Shown: positions 35,057 through 47,896 of the stretch, one piece after another
How the letters are laid out: each line of letters starts with the position of its first letter
Numbering within the stretch: position 1 is the first letter of the stretch
Assembly: GCA_002224055.1 (NCBI GenBank)
Contig: AZLU01000013.1
Coordinates: 314,633 to 378,632, forward strand
Direction: 5' to 3'
Origin: Pezizomycotina sp. ARF18
Lineage: Eukaryota; Ascomycota
DNA length: 64,000 bases
Program-made: the position numbers and the translations under genes
The notes under the pieces: generated by a model
Database searches by the model: none
What the model was told of the DNA's origin: nothing
Seen by the model: the letters and a program-made list of their open reading frames with translations, nothing else

Positions 35057-36966
35057 ATGACGATCACACTCACCGCGAACACGCCGCTGGCGGAGGCACT
35101 AAGCTCGGCAGTCCAACCGAAGTTAGTCGAGATGGGCTGGAGCGTTGAGGGCGAGGAGTCCTCGCCGCTGAGCGAGTACATCGTCCTGATGCTGGTGAAC
35201 GGCAAACGGAGGACCAGATAAATGCCGAGCTGACGGGCGACCTACTTGGCCTGGGTCTGGGGACGAGAACGCCAAGAACTTCACGAGGTGGCTGTTCGAG
35301 GAACTGGAGAGGCTGGCGCAGGTACACGGCGGAGGCTCCTCCGCGAACAACTGGGCAACCAAGGTCAACCCGATTCGAACATCGCCGTACGCAGCGAGGT
35401 CAACGGCGGCTCGAACCGTGGAGATGACGAGATGCAGGATGCCGGCGGCCAACAGGTAGATGGATGTGAGTACAAAAAATGCACGCCCTTTTCGGATTAC
35501 CACATAGTCTTACATATATGTTCTTTGCTGACAAATACTTTTTCTTTGTAGACCTACGGGCCCTCGTGCGATGCGACATAATAACAACGGCAACAATATT
35601 GGCAACAATAACAACAATAATAACGGTAACCTACGGGGAAGGCGACCGGGCGGGATTTTCAACCAGTTAAACAAGGCAATGGAAAGACCTCCTAATGACC
35701 GCTCCGCCGTGTGCGACCGCAAGGCGACTCTACTCGGATCATGAAGTACGACCGGAACGGGAGACCGATCATGGGAGGAGGCAGTCCAGGGCCGCACCAG
35801 CACAACCGCAACATGCAAGGACAGCAGAGGATGCAGCAGCACGTCCAGAACGCGTTCGGTATGCCGCCGATGGCGGTGCGGGCGCTCAGCAGAACATGCA
35901 GAATCCTAACGGTCCTCCCAACTCCTTCACACCGGTCATGATGACGCCAGAGCAGCAGATGCAGTTCTTCCAGATGATGAACAGCAGGCCTAGGATGCTA
36001 GGGATGCAGGTTTCATGCCACCAGGAATGATGGGCCAGCAGGGATTCCCGAACGGACAGCAAGCCGGCGCCTTCGGCCCACCGAGTGGCATGCAAGGTGG
36101 AGTAGGCCAAGGGAGGTCGATGTTTGAGAGGGTGCAAATGCCTCACGTCAGCAAAAACCACCGCGGCAACGGCGGTGCCAAAGCTGCCGATGACGATTCC
36201 ACGGATGCTACATCACAGGCCGAGTCTAAAAGGAGGAGGACGGAGAGGAGACGAGCAAGGATCAGGTCGCCTGCAAGTTTGCGCTCGGCTGTACGAAAGT
36301 CGACTGCCCGTTCGCGCACCCGAGTCCCGTTTCTGATCCGACAAGGGCATCGTCGTTTGTTCCTGGAGAGAAGTGTTCGTTTGGCGTTAACTGCAAGAAC
36401 CGCAAGTGCACTCAGTCGCACCCGAGTCCCGCAGCATCGCCGAACGCGCCAGCTGCCGCTGCTGCACCGAAGAACGCTGCCGCTGCCTTGGACTGCAAGT
36501 ACTACCCGAATTGCACCAACCCAGTCTGCCCATACCGACAGTGAGTATCTGTTTTCTTCCTTCCGAGCTTTGCATATAAATTTATTTTTTCTTGTTCTCT
36601 TTTGAAACCTCCTCGCTTTACTAACTGCTATTACTTGCTAGTCCTGTGGTCATGCCACCCTGCCGCAATGGCCCCAGCTGTACTCGCCCCGGCTGCCACT
36701 TCAACCACGATGCTGTGGAAGTTCCATGCAGGTTCCGCCCATGCCTTAATCCCTCATGCATTTTCAAACACGAGGAAGGCCAGCAGGGCAGCTTCGACAA
36801 CAAGGTATGGACGGCCGACGGCACCGGGAAGCCGCACGTCAGCGACAGGAAGTTCGTTACGGACGACAACGGTCAAGCGGAGGAGCTTATTATTCCCGGC
36901 GGGGAGCACTCTCAGGGAAACGGCGATTCGGATCTGTTGCACGTCGAGCACGATATGGACTTGTGA
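35057..36966 (+). CDS. NAB2: NAB2 / ZC3H14-type poly(A) RNA-binding zinc-finger protein
   Basis: Nuclear poly(A)-binding protein that limits poly(A) tails and helps mRNA export. It starts MTITLTANTPLAEALSSAVQ, a PWI-like N-terminal helical domain (LVEMGWSVEGEESSPLSEYI, then FTRWLFEELERLAQ). A middle region follows, rich in Asn, Gln, Gly and Met (MMTPEQQMQFFQMMNSRPRM). Five CCCH fingers come next: CKFALGCTKVDCPFAH, CSFGVNCKNRKCTQSH, CKYYPNCTNPVCPYRH, CRNGPSCTRPGCHFNH and CRFRPCLNPSCIFKH. It ends DLLHVEHDMDL. Introns lie at about 35466-35551 and 36541-36641, the second splitting the His codon of finger 3. Frame jumps occur near 35215, 35700, 35875, 36000 and 36240. The finger number is that of fungal and animal family members with 5-7. 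Confidence 0.92.
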
Positions 36967-38238
36967 GCCCGAAGCTTACTAATTGCGACGGTATTTCATC
37001 GCACACGACTATTCTTATTTCACCTTTTGCGATATATGATACCTACAACCTGGCTCTGGATGTTTGAGGGGTGGATTAGTTGCAAAAAATTCTGTACAAA
37101 TACATTTGGAAGGGAGGAATGAATGAAAAGCTCAAAAAGAGCCACACATAATTGAAGAAATAAAGGAGAAGAATGAATAATGGGAATCCAAAAAGGTTCT
37201 GCAAAAAAAAAAAGAAAGAAAGAAGTAATAAAACAAGAACGTCAAAATAAAGACACAAATCTCATATTTGGGCAAATTACGCATGTACATAGATCTATCT
37301 GCTCTTTTTCATCCCTCGGTCTCTTTTTCTCTCTCCTTTTCGACGCAGGTTTTCTCGCAGGTAATGGTTTTTGCAAATTCGATATTTCAACTACTTTTCT
37401 CGACTGGGAATCTGGCTTTTCTACGGGACAAAGACGAAAAAGGGGGGTTCGGAGGAGGCCATCGTGAAGTTGGATGGTCTCGTTCAACCTCATTCCGAAA
37501 GGGCAAGCAAAAGCAGCAATTGCACTTGAATCTCTTAACGTTTTATATTTGGGAGATGGACGGAGTCTAATCGATTTTTTCAAGTCTGGGGTTCAATTTA
37601 TGTTACCACATTCATGGTTTCTCTTCACGGGTCAATTGGAATCTGGCGTTTTTAATTTTTTTTTTTTTAGCTGACATGGTGTTTCTTTTGCTATTATAAC
37701 ACATAGAATAACAAGCAGTACCGTCTACGAGTTTCTTTAATAGATTAATGCATCTTTTGTATTATTATCTTATTCGAGCGTCTCTAATACTTCTCACTGT
37801 ATGAATATTATGAACGAAGTAATCATATATAAAATATAGTACCATATTTTATCATTTCTGAGAACTGACATTTCCTTAGGATATTCTGCTGCCGTAGATG
37901 ACCATGCGGCCAGGAAGCCTGAGGCTATTACTGCAACAATTTTTCCATTCTCCTCATACCTTTGCCTTACCCTAGATATAAACAATTCAAGGAGATTATT
38001 GTAGCCAAACAAGATCCATTTTCTGCAATGTTATAATTATTTCTTTCAAATTGGTCGTTTTTCTTTTTCACGTCGTCCGTCTATATTCGCTGAAAGTCAA
38101 AACGGATATAGATGTTTCGTTTCCGTGGCTAGTGTCATGCTTTTTAACCTTAAACAACTGCGCCCCTTTTACCAGCCTTTCCCCCCTTCTTCCGCTACGC
38201 TATATATATTTAGATATTTAGTGGTCTCGACATCCCGC

Positions 38239-38240
<2 letters not shown>

Positions 38241-38276
<36 letters not shown>
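38241..38276 (+). repeat. (ATT)12 microsatellite
   Basis: Twelve near-perfect ATT units followed by T5. Confidence 0.9.
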
Positions 38277-38277
<1 letters not shown>

Positions 38278-38663
38278 TTTTGGTGCGTTTATAACCTCCG
38301 GGTTCTGTATACCTTACGACATCATCATCGATAAAACGATTTTACTCGACAGCGCCTTCATCGCTTTTATTCCCATATCGGTTCCCTTAGCTCTGTATCC
38401 TTTTCGATTTATCTCACTGGCATCCGGGTATGTTATAATTGCTTCGTTTATTCTTTGACTGTTGTTAGCAATTCCGCTGTTATTTTAACTTAGTCGGTGG
38501 AGGAGAAGAAGCACCGCCATCACTACTACTCCCTTCAAAGGTCCCTTTGTTCGATATTCAACATTCGCTAATCCGTACCGTACGTCTGATTCCTTTCTTT
38601 TGTTTTAAACTTCAAAGAAATTATCTTTGAAGGGAGAAGGAATCAGAGGCGCTTATAAGCCTC

Positions 38664-38708
<45 letters not shown>
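38664..38708 (+). repeat. T11A34 homopolymer pair
   Basis: Eleven T followed by thirty-four A, the longest homopolymer in the window. It lies about 170 bases upstream of the elongin A-like start, so it may act as a nucleosome-excluding promoter element. Confidence 0.85.
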
Positions 38709-38709
<1 letters not shown>

Positions 38710-38880
38710 AATTGCCCGTTGAACTAAAAGAAAAATATTTCAAAGGGGTGGATTTCGCTACTTAACTCCTTTTATGCAAGGACAACTATTGCTGGAAATC
38801 TTACCTGTGTCGCTAGCTCGGAAGGATTAACAACGACAATATAGATCTATAAAAAAATAGCGAGAGAGAGGAGAAAAAAA

Positions 38881-39750
38881 ATGCTGTTCGGGACGCAGGC
38901 TAAAGAAAGCAACGTCCCCAGCCTCTTCGAACTGGCGAAGAAAGCATGCATAAGAACGTCGAGTGTACGTTTATCCTTTAGCTAAACCCCTGCCCCCGGC
39001 GGCGGGAATAACAAACGAAGAAAAAGAGGAGCTAACTATTTACAAAACAAACAAAACAGCGATCGAGTCCGTCGGCCCACTACCATACAAGATCGTTCGC
39101 CGATCCTTATGAAGCTGCAGAACCCGAATAAACTCGTACGTTTTTCCCCCACAAATACACTTAACGACAAACATCAACCTTATAACTCAACAAAAGCTAA
39201 CTTGGTACTCGTGCGAACATCTTTGAAGAAAATCATCGAGCAAAATTCCCGCAGATATCCGAGTACAGCGAGGAGCTGTGGATGAACTTCATCCGGCGGG
39301 ACTTCGGCGAGGAAGCCGCGAGCAAGTACCGGCCTAAGAATTCGGCAATGTGGCATAAAGTCTACAGCGTAAAACAACCCTCCCCTCCCCTCCTATTCAC
39401 CCAATTAATACAATTCAATCGGCGCTAACTTGACAAAACAAACAAACAGAAACTATCCGCGAAGCCGCCCGCCGCGACGAGCGCGACAAGGAAGACCTAA
39501 AAGCCACCTTCGCCGCACTAAAACAAAAGAAAGAATCCCGCCGGACGGAAATAATCGATAACGGCCGCTTCATGACGTCCGCGCGGAATTCCAGAAATGT
39601 TCACAGCCGCATCGACGCGCCGGTGTATAAGAGGACGAGCACGAAGAGGGGACCGATACACGGCGTCAGGTCGTACGGTGGCGGCATCCGCCCGCGGGTG
39701 TGTTTAAGGATTCGGGGTTGCAGAAGTTACTTACCAAGCCGCGCTTTTAG
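38881..39750 (+). CDS. Elongin A-like protein
   Basis: Fungal homologue of elongin A, the F-box-like adaptor that with elongin C ubiquitylates stalled RNA polymerase II. Exon 1 reads MLFGTQAKESNVPSLFELAK and ends near KACIRTSS. Then come VGPLPYKIVRPILMKLQNPN, EQNS and SEYSEELWMNFIRRDFGEEA, SKYRPKNSAMWHKVY, and after an intron TIREAARRDERDKEDLKATF, IDNGRFMTSARNS and a basic tail ending SGLQKLLTKPRF. Four exons are inferred with introns near 38968-39058, 39137-39232 and 39368-39450. Two junctions do not keep frame exactly, probably from single missing bases (for example CCC read as CC near 39250). Length about 230 residues, normal for ascomycete versions. Confidence 0.85.
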
Positions 39751-41336
39751 GGAAAGTCGGGCGGCGTTGTGAAGAAGTTCTCTGAAGTGAGAGTAACGAT
39801 TCTTGATGGAGTGTATTTTGTTATTGGGAAGGGAGTTTTTTGTCTTTGTAGAATGGTTGTTCATGTTACTGATTGTGTGAAGAGCATTTTTATACTATAG
39901 AAAGAGACGTGTTACTCAAGAAAAAGGCGATGAAGTATATCATGTTTGTTCCCCTAAGCTTATACTATTATTCATATTCATTGTTATTCCATCCTTTCGT
40001 CTTTTAGTTTTGTTTATTGGCATTTCCTCGGAGCAAAAACCATCTTTTTCTTCCTCATCATCTCAACTTACGTCTTTCGCATTTATATATTGATATTTTT
40101 ATTGAAGTATTTTCCAAGTTTAGTGTAAACGTTCTTTCTTCCTTCATCTTCTTAGATATTGAAATCTAGAGCTTTCTATTTAGTATACTCTTTTCTAATA
40201 TTACCGGTGTTCCTTCTTGCAGACTGAGTTATCCCAAAGAGTATTGTACTACCACTCTAAGTCCTACGAAATATTTCATCATATACTCGAGTAGATTGTG
40301 CCTGCTTTGTTTGTCTCCGCGTGCATATTACATTTACGGCGTACGATTCTATATAATCTCGATATCTCCTTCGGACACGCCGTACGCTAAAAAGTTTTTA
40401 CGTTCCGCGTTTCATGTTTCATAAATGTTCGCTGTTTTCAATGTTGGATGCCTATAATCGGCACGGTGAACGTGATGCTAAATTTTTTTGTTTTCCATGT
40501 GAGTGTTCCTGCTCCCAGTATTTTTTTTTTTTTTTTTTTTTTTTTAATTTTTGGAATGTTTGGTTTGTTGTGTTGGTTAGCAAACTCCTTCTACATTGAA
40601 GCTAAATAAGTAGAGAAAAAAATGTGTGTATATATACGTATAAAGACCATGACCGTGAAACCATGAGTACCAGTAGAATGCATAAGAGGTGAAGAAAATG
40701 CTGTGCTATGTACAAATCATATTTTTTTATATATACCGTGGAAGTCATGAAACATTTCGTGCTAAATGAGTGACTGGAATGGGAAGAAACGAAAATGATA
40801 ATATACCAAGATCTTGTTGATAAGAGGGCCAAAAGGGATCGAAATTGGAAATGAATGACAATAATCGGGTATCCAAAAAAAGCGTTGGTTTACAAGAAAA
40901 ATAATGCAGAACAAATCCAAAACCGCAGCTTTCAAGGAGGAAAAGAGGTATTTCACATAGCATGCGGATCAACAACAGATTCCTGGCTCCAATTCGCGAG
41001 CAGCTTCCTAGAATACCGTCTCCTCTCCGCTCCATGTCGTAATAGCTAGCTACATCGCTAACGGACTTATCGACGCACGTTTCGCCTTTCTCTCGCTCTT
41101 GTCGCCGCTACCCCAGCTTCCGTAGCGTTTCGCAAGGGCCTGCTGCAATAGACAAGGTTTATCCGTCAGCTGTACCGCCGTACCGCTATTCCTCCTCTCC
41201 GACGATGATTTTTTTCGATGACGAAGTAAAAGAAAACACGGACGATGCCCGACCTGCGTAGCTCGTGAACAGGCCTGAATGCGGGCCGGAGTATATCGCT
41301 CTTGGGAGCGGCGGTAAATCCTCCACGTGCTCTACC
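39751..41336. other. Intergenic, no gene recognised
   Basis: AT-rich, with a T run of about 26 (40521-40545). Several short hydrophobic frames on the minus strand near 40602-41035 come from T-rich DNA and show no domain. Confidence 0.45.
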
Positions 41337-42880
41337 TTATTCGTTTCCGGCTCGGTATTCGTCCGGCTGGAAGGGATCTCTATTAAGACGGGATAAGCGG
41401 AGCTGACGACGCTGACGCTCTTGCTGACTTTGATTTCCGTCGTATCGCGCTTGCCGTTCGAGCCTACGAGCGGCGACTTTTCGACGTATACCTCGTCGAT
41501 ACCGACTTGCGAGTTGGTGTGGCTGTCGGCTGCAAACCAAGACTTGTTGTAGAAACGTCCGAAACGTCATAAGGCATGCGGACGGGTTTGTGGCGGGGAT
41601 TCTTCGTCGCGCATGACGAACTGCATCGTGTCCTGCTTCTTTCTGTGCGAGAAGCATGGGAAAGCCCTAATGAGGACGCGGTTGAGGGCCGGAAGGCAGG
41701 CAATGATTATCCGAGGGTGGCTTCGGCTTGTCCCCAGAGAGCTACTGGAATTGCATCCCCTATATTTCCTCGTTAATATCAAGCAAATTCTACATATATG
41801 ATATATAAGTGGCTGGCACAACTTACAGGTAAGGTCATATCCCCGAATCATTTTGCCATAAGCGTAGAACATCTTCATCGACGCGCAGAAGCAACAGATC
41901 ACACCGAAGCCCAAGAGAATATAAAGGTTCATCTTCCTCTGTTTTGTCATCGAAAGCTGTGGATGACCGGGATTGGCGGGATGATAACGCAAAAATCGAG
42001 GAATATATGGCCGGCGGCCAGAGCAAAGTACAACATCTCCTCGGAAAGCCGATGCAGGCTCCAGTAAGTCTGGCCTTCAGATCGAAGCTCTTGTCCAGCG
42101 GGTGACATTCAAACGCCAGGAAGAAGACGTTGAACAAGAGGTAGCAGATCGAAAGCCAAACCATGAAATTGACATATCGCCTGACCCATTTCGAGTTGGC
42201 AGCTTCCGTCACCCTCATGAAGAGGAAGAGAATGGATATTCTGCAAAGATGGAGGGTTGAGGCCCACAGAAGCGAGTGCGCATAGATAATCTTCAGCGCT
42301 CATTAGCTTAGGCCCAGTTGAGTACAGTCTTTCATAATTCCATTTTCATTAGCCTACCTTAAAAGTGTTTGTAATATCGATAATTGCTAGTCATAGGTAT
42401 GATACCCAATACCAGAAACACCTATAGTAATAAAAAATTAGACATATTTGCGCCTTGTCTTCTTGAGGACTAGGAATCCATAAAAATGCTAGACTTACCA
42501 ACTAGTAGCTGTGTAGAAGTGAAAGCGCAATAGGACATCTACAACATACAACTGATATTAGTGTTCAGTCCACAAATATATTCCCCTTTGCATCAAATAT
42601 CAAATCCTATTACTTACAAAAGCAAGAATAATAGCCCAATCATCCTTCCCATCGATCTCGACAAAACACGCACGGTAATACGTGCAGCGAATAATGTCGA
42701 TGTTACAACGAACGTCGTAATCGCAAACGTCACCATCCACATTTCGCGCGAAGGAGGCACATAATGCGGATTGAGCAAGCTCGGTGGGACAAAGTCCTTC
42801 GGGAAGCTTGGAAAATACTTTTCGAGCTCTGCCAGCTCTATTAAGTCTTGTATCGTCTGCTTATGCGGTGGCCAAGGCAT
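41337..42880 (-). CDS. Fungal rhodopsin-domain (SAT4/Pth11-like) membrane protein
   Basis: Seven-helix integral membrane protein of the large fungal family related to SAT4 and Pth11-type receptors. It starts MPWPPHKQTIQDLIELAELE. TM1 is WMVTFAITTFVVTSTLFAAR, with the family motif ARITVRVLSRSMG followed by GKDDWAIILAF (after a frame change), then an intron. Further blocks are RRYVNFMVWLSICYLLFNVF with FECHPLDKSFDLKA, the usual extracellular loop motif, and KMNLYILLGFGVICCFCASM with KMFYAYGKMIRGYDLT. A cytoplasmic tail rich in Arg/Gln ends NRDPFQPDEYRAGNE. Introns are near 42615-42545, 42500-42425, 42355-42300 and 41825-41770. Ligand unknown; many relatives act in surface sensing. Confidence 0.8.
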
Positions 42881-45046
42881 ATTGGCTGTGTTGTTTTAGG
42901 ATGTTTATAAACCCTCTTTGTCGAAAACTTTTGGTGATATCTTGATCAAACAATATGATGATGATGATATCTCTCCCATAATATAAAATCCTTGAAGTCG
43001 AAGATTGATACTATCAGAAGGGGAAGAAAATGAATCAAACCATACTATATTATATTAAACGAAGCAGTGGGGGTCGTCAGTTTTATGTATGAATTGGAGG
43101 GAGTCGTGTGAGTAGTGCAGGATGCACTTTTCTCCATATAGACGTCTCTCCACATCTGGGGGTTAAAAGACCTTTTTTGGAGTAGAAAATTAATACGTAA
43201 AAAGACAGAATAGAATTGAATATCGAAAAGAAAAATACTTCATTTCTTCTTTCCTTTTTAACCATATTCGAGGAATGTCTTAATTTCTCGTGGATGTCCT
43301 TGTTTTTCTTTTTCCACCCATGTTCTGAAGAATAGGGTCTGCTGATTGACAGTTCCCGCAGAGGAATTATCTATAGCCGCGCATGTTCTGTGATATATCT
43401 ACGAATAAGCAGTCGCCAATTTGGGAACAATCCGATTTTTTATAACGATGAATAAACAACTCGAAGCGTTGCCCTCTTGCCACTTTCTCTTCGAAATACC
43501 AGAAGACAACAATGTAAAGGAATCAGAAACATAGCGTAGTTGTTTTTCGTCGCAACAACGAGCCTAAAATTGAAAGACTGCATAGAAAAAACAAAAAAAA
43601 AATTCCTGCCGTCTGAGGTTCATGGAGCGCCCGGATAGTGGATCCTTTTGGTCGATATGCTTAGGGTTCCCTGCTTTGGAAAACATGAAAAGAAGTTAGC
43701 TCTCTCAATCGTTCTTTCAAAAAAGGCACCGGCCATCGCGAGGGAAATTTTCTTTCGTTAGGAGTATAACAACAGTATAGGTTACCAAAATATTCGAGCA
43801 GGGTATTTTGATTAGAGATCGCAAAAATTTTAGCAGCCCGGGATCAGGATCGACAGTGCCGATAATGGGAAGGACCAAGCGGAGTGCAGTAGGGTTCCAG
43901 ACTACATCCACATGGGATTTCTCCCTTGCATGCAGCCATGGTCCATGCCCCAAATCGTGCATGTGAAAAAAAAAAAATAAAATAAAATAAAAAGGGCGGG
44001 TAGGCGGGGAGGGACAACAGTCGACCAGTGTCTATGTGGGGCCCCAGAACTCAGAACTGGAGAAGAAAAAGAAGCGTTGCTGGAGCTGGGGAGAAGGAGA
44101 ATTCCGCGTAGTCTGGCCCATTACACGTGAACTGTTCGATCCTGAGAGCTTGGGTAGTAGTAGCGGTAACACCCGCAGACAGAACGGCTTCACGGAAATC
44201 GGCAATGAGAGACATTTATGCCCTCGGCGAACAAGGATCGAGAATGTATCGCAGCTCGCTGGATCTGCACAGCGAGTAGCGGAACTGATCCTATTTAACG
44301 TTTAGTAGCAGCAACTTTTTCCCCTTTCTTCTCTTCTCTTAACGAGGCAGAGGACAGAACAGGCTACGTCGAAGCATCAATGGCCTTCTAGAAGGAAACG
44401 GCAGCGAAAAGTCTCGTATCAAATGATAAAAATCAGTATATTATATCTGAGAGAGATCTACAGGAAGTGGCTTTTTTGTATGAGGAATTCCTACCAGACG
44501 CTAGTTGACTATTGGGTATCATTGTATCGAATAGAAAGCGTCAATTAGCGAGAAGGGGAGAAAGGGGCCAAGAGAGGCGAGAGAGGGATATCGTGACCGT
44601 GATCGTGACAGATGGGGACTGTGTTCGGGTGCCTTCGTTCTTTTTAACTGGCGACCTGGTTTTTTTCCAGGAGGGATACATGGTCAGAATTAAGCATCAA
44701 GATGCCCCAACTAGAGGTCGCCAGCACCGGCTGCTTGTCGACCGCTAACCAGAACCAAAAAAAAAAAGGTAACCACTCCACCACAACCTCGGGCTCACTA
44801 GCTCACTCCCCACCACTTACTGGCACCACCTTCCTACTTTCTTCTATTCTTGACCCTCATGTTCGCCAAAACAAGTTCCTGTGGTCTTGCCAATTTTCCG
44901 CTATTTGTTCGTTTAGAGTCTCAGGGCATTTCGATCAACCAAAGCAGAACGGTACAGTCCTTTTTTTTTTTTTTTTTTGTCATCCGGCAAATCCTTGAAA
45001 CGCTGCTAGGCATGGATAAAGTGTTTCGCGCACGTTCTCCCTTGCT
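42881..45046. other. Gene-poor spacer
   Basis: No gene recognised. It includes (AAAT)n near 43970-43992 and a T run of about 18 (44961-44978). The frames at 44036-44305 and 44702-44998 lack domain signatures. Confidence 0.4.
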
Positions 45047-45960
45047 ATGTTAAAGGTTTCCTTTTCTCACAATGGGTCGTGGATTATTCCACCCGTGTTT
45101 GATCTAGCTTCCTATATGTCAATTGATCCATCTACAGCCTTTGTCTCGATGAGCGGAGAAATTCAGCTTTGCGCACTTGAAGGACCAATCGAAGTTGGTC
45201 TAACCATAGATGGCATGATGATCCTGGTGTCGCATTCTACACCGCAAAGCTGCCCGCAAAACTTGGCAAATGCGTTGGAACATTCGAAACAAGTCTTCCA
45301 TGCCACTAAATTGTTGCAGGAAGCCCCAAACTTTGAATGATCTGCTCTGCTCTGCATGAACCAGTGAAGCTAAGCCCTAGGAAACCGTTGAATTTGCGCT
45401 GCATCCAGACGTTTGTCCATTAGCAGACTGGCAGCCACATGAATCGTTCCATCAATATCAGCGAAATTGGACTAATGGTTTTAGCTGCAGAATGTCGGAG
45501 AAGGATGTCGTTTTTCTTCCGTTTACACAAGGTATCAATGTTCGCTCTTTGATTGACAACCTATACCGATGCAACGTTGATTCCCATAATCAATTTGATT
45601 CCAACTACGTCCTCGGTATTTACCCCACGTTTGCGAACCGTTTGGGGTAAAGAGCGATGGGGAATAGCTCTGGAGAAACTATAGCTAGTTGCTAGTCGCT
45701 GTCTCGAAGTTCTGCTTTGGTGGAGGTCCATCGCCTCATACTCTCATCTTATAGCCTAAGTCAGTCACATTCTTATTGATAGATTTGGGCAAGTATATTC
45801 AACTTTCATTATCTCTATTTGTTTCTCCTTTTTTTCCCTCCCCCCATGTTTCTAATTTATTTTCATCACATCTAGGGCCTATTGGTATCCCGCAAAGGCA
45901 CTCTTGTCCTACTGGTTCACGGGAGAGATACGACTCCTTCAGTTCAGGGTACAAGTATTA
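45047..45960 (+). CDS. Unidentified multi-exon gene
   Basis: Segments with good amino-acid composition lie in order on the plus strand. Positions 45047-45340 encode FSHNGSWIIPPVFDLASYMS and CALEGPIEVGLTIDGMMILV. After a possible acceptor at 45379, the next segment reads FALHPDVCPLADWQPHESFH, QYQRNWTNGFSCRMSEKDVV, FLPFTQGINVRSLIDNLYRC and GIYPTFANRLG. A GTAAAG donor follows at 45649. A possible third exon reads PKSVTFLLIDLGK, with a GTATAT donor and an acceptor near 45876. The start and end are unsure, and the gene may begin upstream or be a fragment. I do not recognise the family. Confidence 0.4.
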
Positions 45961-47896
45961 GGCTAATTTACTGCCAATTATCATCAAGCGAAGTTTCATC
46001 GAATCCACGTTATTGACATGTGGCCCGCCTCATATTCTTCATGGACCTACGCTTCCGCTTCAAGTAGATTTTGATACCAAAAATATGTCATTCATCCATT
46101 ATCTCCGATTATATACTGGTTGGTCATATAGCTGCGCAATCGCTTTCGAGCCATCTAAACGAAACCCGCCAATCTGATGGTGGTTTTGTTTCTTTGGAGC
46201 AACGAAAATTTAAAGGTACAGAAAAAGCTATGTTAAAATCGGTGATATCGACCGAGCCGCTCTGCCTATGCATAGCCGGGAGAATTCTCCAGAATAAGAA
46301 TACGCACAGGGCGAAATTCAACCGACGAAAATAAATAGGGTTCTTCTCAGCTCTAACTGCGAATCCGTTTCCGCACAGGACGACACTTCGCGCACGTGTT
46401 AAACAAAACGGCGCTTAGATTTTGATTTCTCTCCCAACTGAGACTGCGGGACTAACTACGTTAGCGGAAGGGACGGGGGGGACCTGAAGATTTCAAGTGT
46501 TTGCATCAGGCATTAGCGGCATCTGGGTATCTACTCTAGGTTGAAATTTTCGATTTTAAGATATCTTCGAGATCACTCTCTCCAGCAAGTTCATTCTTCA
46601 TGATGAAACATGAAGATAATTTCCAACCTATTGTATTGGTCCCATACTATGCATGTATTTGATTGTGACCATGGGAATTTCAAGTGCGGGACGAGCTTGA
46701 CAAGGACATGGGCCTTTTAAAACAGTGCACGTATAAATTTCACCCAATCTTCTGATGAGACTACCGAAAGCTGAACCAGTCTGGCCCACAGTTTTGTATA
46801 TTAAGATCCTTGCTAAAATGTGCATGACAGCGCATATTATCTCCACTAAAGCCTACATTGTAGTTAATATCCTACGGGACGAGACCGATATCGCAAGATG
46901 TTCGCGTTTTGAGTTGACGAAACGAACTTGTAGCATGCCGCTTCTTATCAACATTGTGTTTTCCCTGCGACGTCGACAGGGTATTCAATTTTCTCCATAA
47001 ACATGTTTCTCACATGAAGAAGCTATTCTTATGAAACGCAAAAGTATGCTTGAGAAAATAAATCACCGCGACGATTCACTTCTCAGTGTCATCCTGATAA
47101 GAACAAAGACTACCGAAGTTGACTTATCCTTGCCACGCCGCACATCTTCAAACCGCTGCAGGCTGGACCTTGGATAAGGCTCATATAGGATTTCTTTTAC
47201 CACATGCTCGCTGATACCAGAAGGACACTTCGCCTTCGCGTACCTTAATTTTTGTCTTGGAATCCGCTTTGAACTACCCGGTTCATTATACTATCGAAAT
47301 GATCCACTGTTACAAAACGGAACGTCGGAACCAAAATTAATTGCTCAAAAAAAAAAAAAAAAAAAAAAAGGAAAGAAAGAAAGAAAGATGGATTTCGGGA
47401 ATATATCACGCAGATTTCTTAAATTATAAAAGGTTGGATGATTTTGGTATATACTAGCGAAAGCTAGCGTATGACTAGAGAATTATAACTTTCCGCTTTT
47501 TCTTCGAAGGGGATTCGTGCTAGGATTGTCATGCAAATGAGGGATGAGTGAAGCGAGGCGTATTGACAATTTGGTGTATGTTCAGCAATATTGTGATGAT
47601 ACATATCATTCCATTGGCAGCAAGTATTGCAGATTCTTTCCTGGTTCGATTAACCATGGAGAACTTTGTCCCTTTCAACTCTCACCGCAAAATCCCAGAA
47701 GCCGATCTCCCAATATCTTCGAAATCAAGTTCCCACTCAAGCGGCAGGGACTTACTGTTTCCCTCGCGCCACAAGTAACCTGGCTTTAGCTCGACAATTA
47801 CGTTGATGGTAAAGTAGCCCCAGCCCGTGCGCGTTACTCTCTAAGGAGGAGTGTCCAGCGTAATATCATGTGTCTTGAATTCATGAAGGTAGGATG
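45961..47896. other. Gene-poor spacer
   Basis: Open frames near 46071-46334, 46628-46846 and 46755-47000 overlap on opposite strands without any domain. Contains an A run of about 22 (47347-47369) followed by GAAA repeats. Confidence 0.4.

Larger units (their letters stand above)
36967..38880. other. Intergenic with repeats
   Basis: Mostly AT-rich, no confident gene. A minus-strand frame at 37794-38012 reads KIVAVIASGFLAAWSSTAAE and could be a gene fragment, but nothing supports it further. It contains an ATT microsatellite and a T11A34 tract, listed separately. Confidence 0.4.

Noticed and set aside
38241-38276. Tandem repeat as a CRISPR-like array
   Set aside because: It is a plain trinucleotide microsatellite; there are no spaced direct repeats anywhere in the window.
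40602-41035. Overlapping hydrophobic minus-strand frames resembling membrane proteins
   Set aside because: T-rich DNA gives Phe/Leu/Ser-rich translations by chance; no consistent topology or homologous motif was found.
45047-47896. Possible retroelement or DNA transposon in the gene-poor zone
   Set aside because: No reverse transcriptase, integrase, transposase motif or terminal repeats could be recognised.
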